Below, piece by piece: positions 12,396 to 15,114 of a DNA stretch of 15,114 nucleotides. The stretch's first letter is position 1. Each line of letters begins with the position of its first letter. The stretch comes from an uncultured Candidatus Saccharibacteria bacterium. GTDB taxonomy: Bacteria > Patescibacteriota > Saccharimonadia > Saccharimonadales > Saccharimonadaceae. The notes below the pieces were generated by a model, which saw only the letters and a list, made by a program, of their open reading frames with translations, was not told where the DNA came from and ran no database searches. The position numbers were made by a program, and so were the translations under genes. The stretch lies in assembly GCA_916049555.1 (NCBI GenBank), contig CAJZIB010000013.1, positions 1 to 15,114 on the forward strand. The letters are read 5' to 3'.

Positions 12396-15078
12396 CTATT
12401 TATTTTGGTAACGGTCGACAAGTAATTTACAGAATTCTTTAATGTCACTAAGTTTTGGTTCTTCTAAATTAATAGCGTTAGTTGGTGAGTCAGAGTCTAA
12501 GAAATCAAGTGAGGTGATTTGGTAATAAACAGCATGGATGAGCTCCTCGAAGGTTACTGGCATATTTGCAACTACATCTTCGGTCAGCTCAATACTGTGT
12601 ATCTTCCCTGTTTCACTATCAATAGTCTCACGACGATTAGGGGCGGTGAAAAGTAGGTTCATTGAACGAACGGTGTAGTCATGATACGTCTTTGAGAGTT
12701 TAAGGAGCATGCGATAGAACAAGAGCTGGAATTGATAAATGAAGAGTGATTCCTTATTTTGCCAGGTATCCTTATCTGAGATAGTGCTGGTTTTGAAGTC
12801 ATAGAGGTCAATAATTTTATGTTCTTCATCAATATTGATATGGTCGATCTTACCGGTAACCGGGATGCCTTCAAAATTGAGTTTCTCTTTACTAAAATCA
12901 ACTTCAGCCTTGGCTCCTGGGGCACGAAGAATGTGCTCAAAGGCGTCAATAGCAAGTGGTAGTTCGTCTTTGCCGCGTTCGATTAGGGTCTCAATGTCTT
13001 CTTCGAGTAGATCCTGGTCTTTTGCTTCATTGAGATAAAAATCGATGGCCTCTTCTTTGGTGATATTATTGTTGGTAATCTCTTCAAAGACGTGGTGGAT
13101 CAGGTTTCCATAAACTAAACTAATCGAGTCTGAGGTATCTTGTGGAGCATGAAGAATGCTCTGCTGATAAAAGGCGAGCGGGCCACTGTAAGTGAGACGG
13201 ATAAATGACGAGATATGGGAAGTAGATAGGCGAAAATCTCGTACTTTTTCAAGAAGAATTGGCTTTAATTTTTCAGACGGATTGAGTAATTTTATTAACC
13301 AGGTGCGACGAATCGCCGAGGCTTTTTCAGCGTCAGTAAGTTGGTCATTGTGTTCGGAAACTCGCCCATTTGGAATAAATGGAGAGCTTAGGTAATCTCC
13401 AGCTTCGTTTTGAATAACTTTTTCGTCTAGGAATGAGAGTGGTTTAGATTCTTTGCCAGCTTCGTCGGCGTATTTTGAACTTGTGATGGTGAGAGTCTTG
13501 GCCGCCCTAGTAATAGCTACGAAGAGCAGGCGTTTTTTACCATCAGGTGTATTACGAGATTCACCGATAAAGTCGAGATTAAGAGGCAACGGAATACTAG
13601 GTGGACGGTTTGTACTATCCCAGCCCGATTGATTGGCACTAATAAGGAAAACATGTTTAAATTCTAGACCTTTAGATTTGTGCGCCGTCATTAAGCTAAC
13701 GGAATCGTCAGAGTCTTTATAAAAAGTTTGTTCAGTAATTGGGGTATTGGTTTCAGTGAAGTCGTTGAGTAACTGGATTAAGTCGTGAAGGCGGAGTTTA
13801 CTTTTTTCTGTACGAGAGAGTATGGCGTTTCGCAAGAGATTAAGTCGATTATAGAGGTCAAAAGTAGCTTTTGAGTATAGATCTTTGGTGTAGAAACTAA
13901 GAAATGGTGAGGTAAAGGAGGTATTTTGGTTGTTGATTTTTAGTTCGATTGGAGTAACACCTGTGAGGATATCAAGGAAAAATTCAAGTGGAAGAGAAAA
14001 AGATTTTTTGGCAAGTTCCGAGAAAAAGGCGGCAAGATTAGCATAGAGTGGATTATCGTGATAGGATTGAAGAATTTCCAGTGCGGTGCGTTTGTTGCGT
14101 TCAATGGATTGGATAGACATAATCATGTCATCACTAGGAATATTCCAAAAGTCAAAAGATAGGATTTCAGGAAGCATGAAGGCTGGGTTTTCTCCTTCGG
14201 CGAGCATGGCGATAAATCTACAGAGTGTCGTTAGCTCATAAATTTGCTGATTTTCTAAAATATTTTCGGTACGTTCGTAGGAAATATTAATTTCAGGATA
14301 TTTTCTGAGATATGGAATAAGTGGAGTGGCTAATGCGTGTTTTGGGAAAAGGATACCAATATCAGATGGTTTGGCGCCAGCCTGGATGAGTTGATGGACT
14401 CTTTTTGCAACCCAGTAATATTCGGCATCTTGATTTATAAATTGATGTCTCTCAATAAAACTTTTTTGAGTAAAATTGTTATTCAGAGATTTAGAATCTG
14501 TAGCATCTTCTGCTGAGTAAATATTTTGTTCAAAGGTTGAATCTTCGGGGGAAGCTTTAAGAATTTCATTATTCCTAATTGCGATCAATTCTTTTTTCAG
14601 CTCTGTGGTAATGGCATTTTCGACATTTAAACTACGTTGCATAGTTTCGTTTTTAATAAAGCTTTCTTCCAGCTGATCTGCAATTTTGCGCGAGAATTGA
14701 AGGATTTCAGTAGTTGAGCGATAATTATCAGTGAGGACAATAACTTTTGCATTAAAATGGTTTTTAAAATGAATTAGACTTGATGCGCGGGCGCCTTGGA
14801 ATTCGTAGATCGATTGATCATCATCGCCTACTGCCATAACTGCAGGCGATTCTTGCTCGTCTGCAATGAGCTCTAGCAGACGGGTCTGTGATGGGTTGGT
14901 ATCCTGGTATTCATCTACCATGATATAGAGGTAATTTTGAGCGATTTTACGTCGAAAATCTATATCTTGTTCAAGAAAATTGATTGGAGCTTCAATCATA
15001 TCATTAAAATCATAGAGATCATGCTCAGTCAAATAATTTTGATAGGATTCGTATAATTCGGCTATTTCGCTGAGGCGC
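12396..15078 (-). CDS. UvrD/Rep-type helicase with C-terminal RecB-like nuclease, 5' truncated
   Basis: This superfamily 1A DNA helicase fused to a PD-(D/E)XK nuclease domain probably acts in double-strand-break processing or repair. Numbered from a TTG at 15032, it shows the Walker B DEYQDTN (40-46), VGDDDQSIYEFQGA (68-81), TDNYRST (101-107), the SLMTAHKSKGLEF block (446-458) and LLFVAITRA (502-510). The nuclease half carries GNLIHHVFE (642-650), GKID (727-730), DFKT (745-748) and QFQLLFY (767-773), so its metal-binding residues look intact. The Cys residues of iron-sulphur AddB/Cas4-type nucleases are absent. The frame stays open upstream of the TTG to the last genomic base, and Walker A and the first helicase motifs are missing, so about 165 N-terminal residues are probably beyond the contig edge. 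TTG 15032 is not the true start. The stop abuts the next promoter. Confidence 0.9.
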
Positions 15079-15111
15079 AGATCGGAAGAGCGTCGTGTAG
15101 GGAAAGAGTGT
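15079..15111. other. Illumina adapter sequence (artefact)
   Basis: From AGATCGGAAGAGC onward these 33 bases match the reverse complement of the standard Illumina TruSeq universal adapter, running through the CGTCGTGTAGGG and AAAGAGTGT parts. The three bases after it (15112-15114) no longer follow the adapter and are also unreliable. This is untrimmed sequencing adapter, not biology. Any translation of the helicase gene beyond 15078 is false. Confidence 0.97.
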
Positions 15112-15114
15112 TCA

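Noticed and set aside
15030..15032. TTG as the true start of the helicase
   Set aside because: The frame stays open to the genomic edge and the Walker A region is missing, so the gene is truncated rather than started here.

Overview
This 15.1-kb window looks like one end of a draft metagenome contig from a small-genome, fermentative Patescibacteria/CPR bacterium, most plausibly a Saccharibacteria (TM7) relative. That is inference from gene content: an L-lactate dehydrogenase, a CtpE-type P-type ATPase, a DUF2207 surface protein with a poly-Gly tail, two GT4 glycosyltransferases and a short SmpB, all AT-rich and densely packed. No marker gene here proves it. Every readable stop is TAA or TAG, and no gene uses TGA as a sense codon. 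The last 36 bases are not genomic: 15079-15111 match an Illumina adapter.

Layout. (1) 28-2502 (+) is a P-type cation ATPase whose 3' end overlaps, tail to tail, the last gene of the next block. (2) 8906-2462 (-) is a six-gene same-strand run: smpB, an exonuclease III-type AP endonuclease, a degenerate NnrD/ribokinase-fold protein, ldh, a DUF2207 membrane protein and a GT4 glycosyltransferase. The last two are joined by a TAATG stop/start overlap. (3) 8965-11306 (+) is a second GT4 glycosyltransferase, divergent from smpB, followed by a tRNA-dihydrouridine synthase and a bidirectional terminator. (4) 11381-12395 (-) holds two unrecognised small genes (84 and 60 codons), each with its own promoter and a long, structured 5' leader. 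(5) 12396-15078 (-) is a UvrD-type helicase with a C-terminal RecB-like nuclease domain, cut off at the contig edge.

The most unusual region is 11636-12395. The leader of the 84-codon gene can form a helix that competes with a second helix covering its Shine-Dalgarno sequence, a riboswitch-like arrangement. The leader of the 60-codon gene holds three ribosome-binding-site-plus-ATG modules whose ATGs are exactly 74 nt apart (two lie in a near-identical 74-bp tandem repeat), preceded by a 60-nt element with mutually exclusive helices. I do not recognise either protein or either leader as a known family.

A second pattern is three genes (smpB, the divergent glycosyltransferase and the DUF2207 gene) with an extended -10 box (TGN-TATAAT or TATACT) exactly six bases before the ATG, as expected for leaderless mRNAs. 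Other genes have conventional Shine-Dalgarno sequences.
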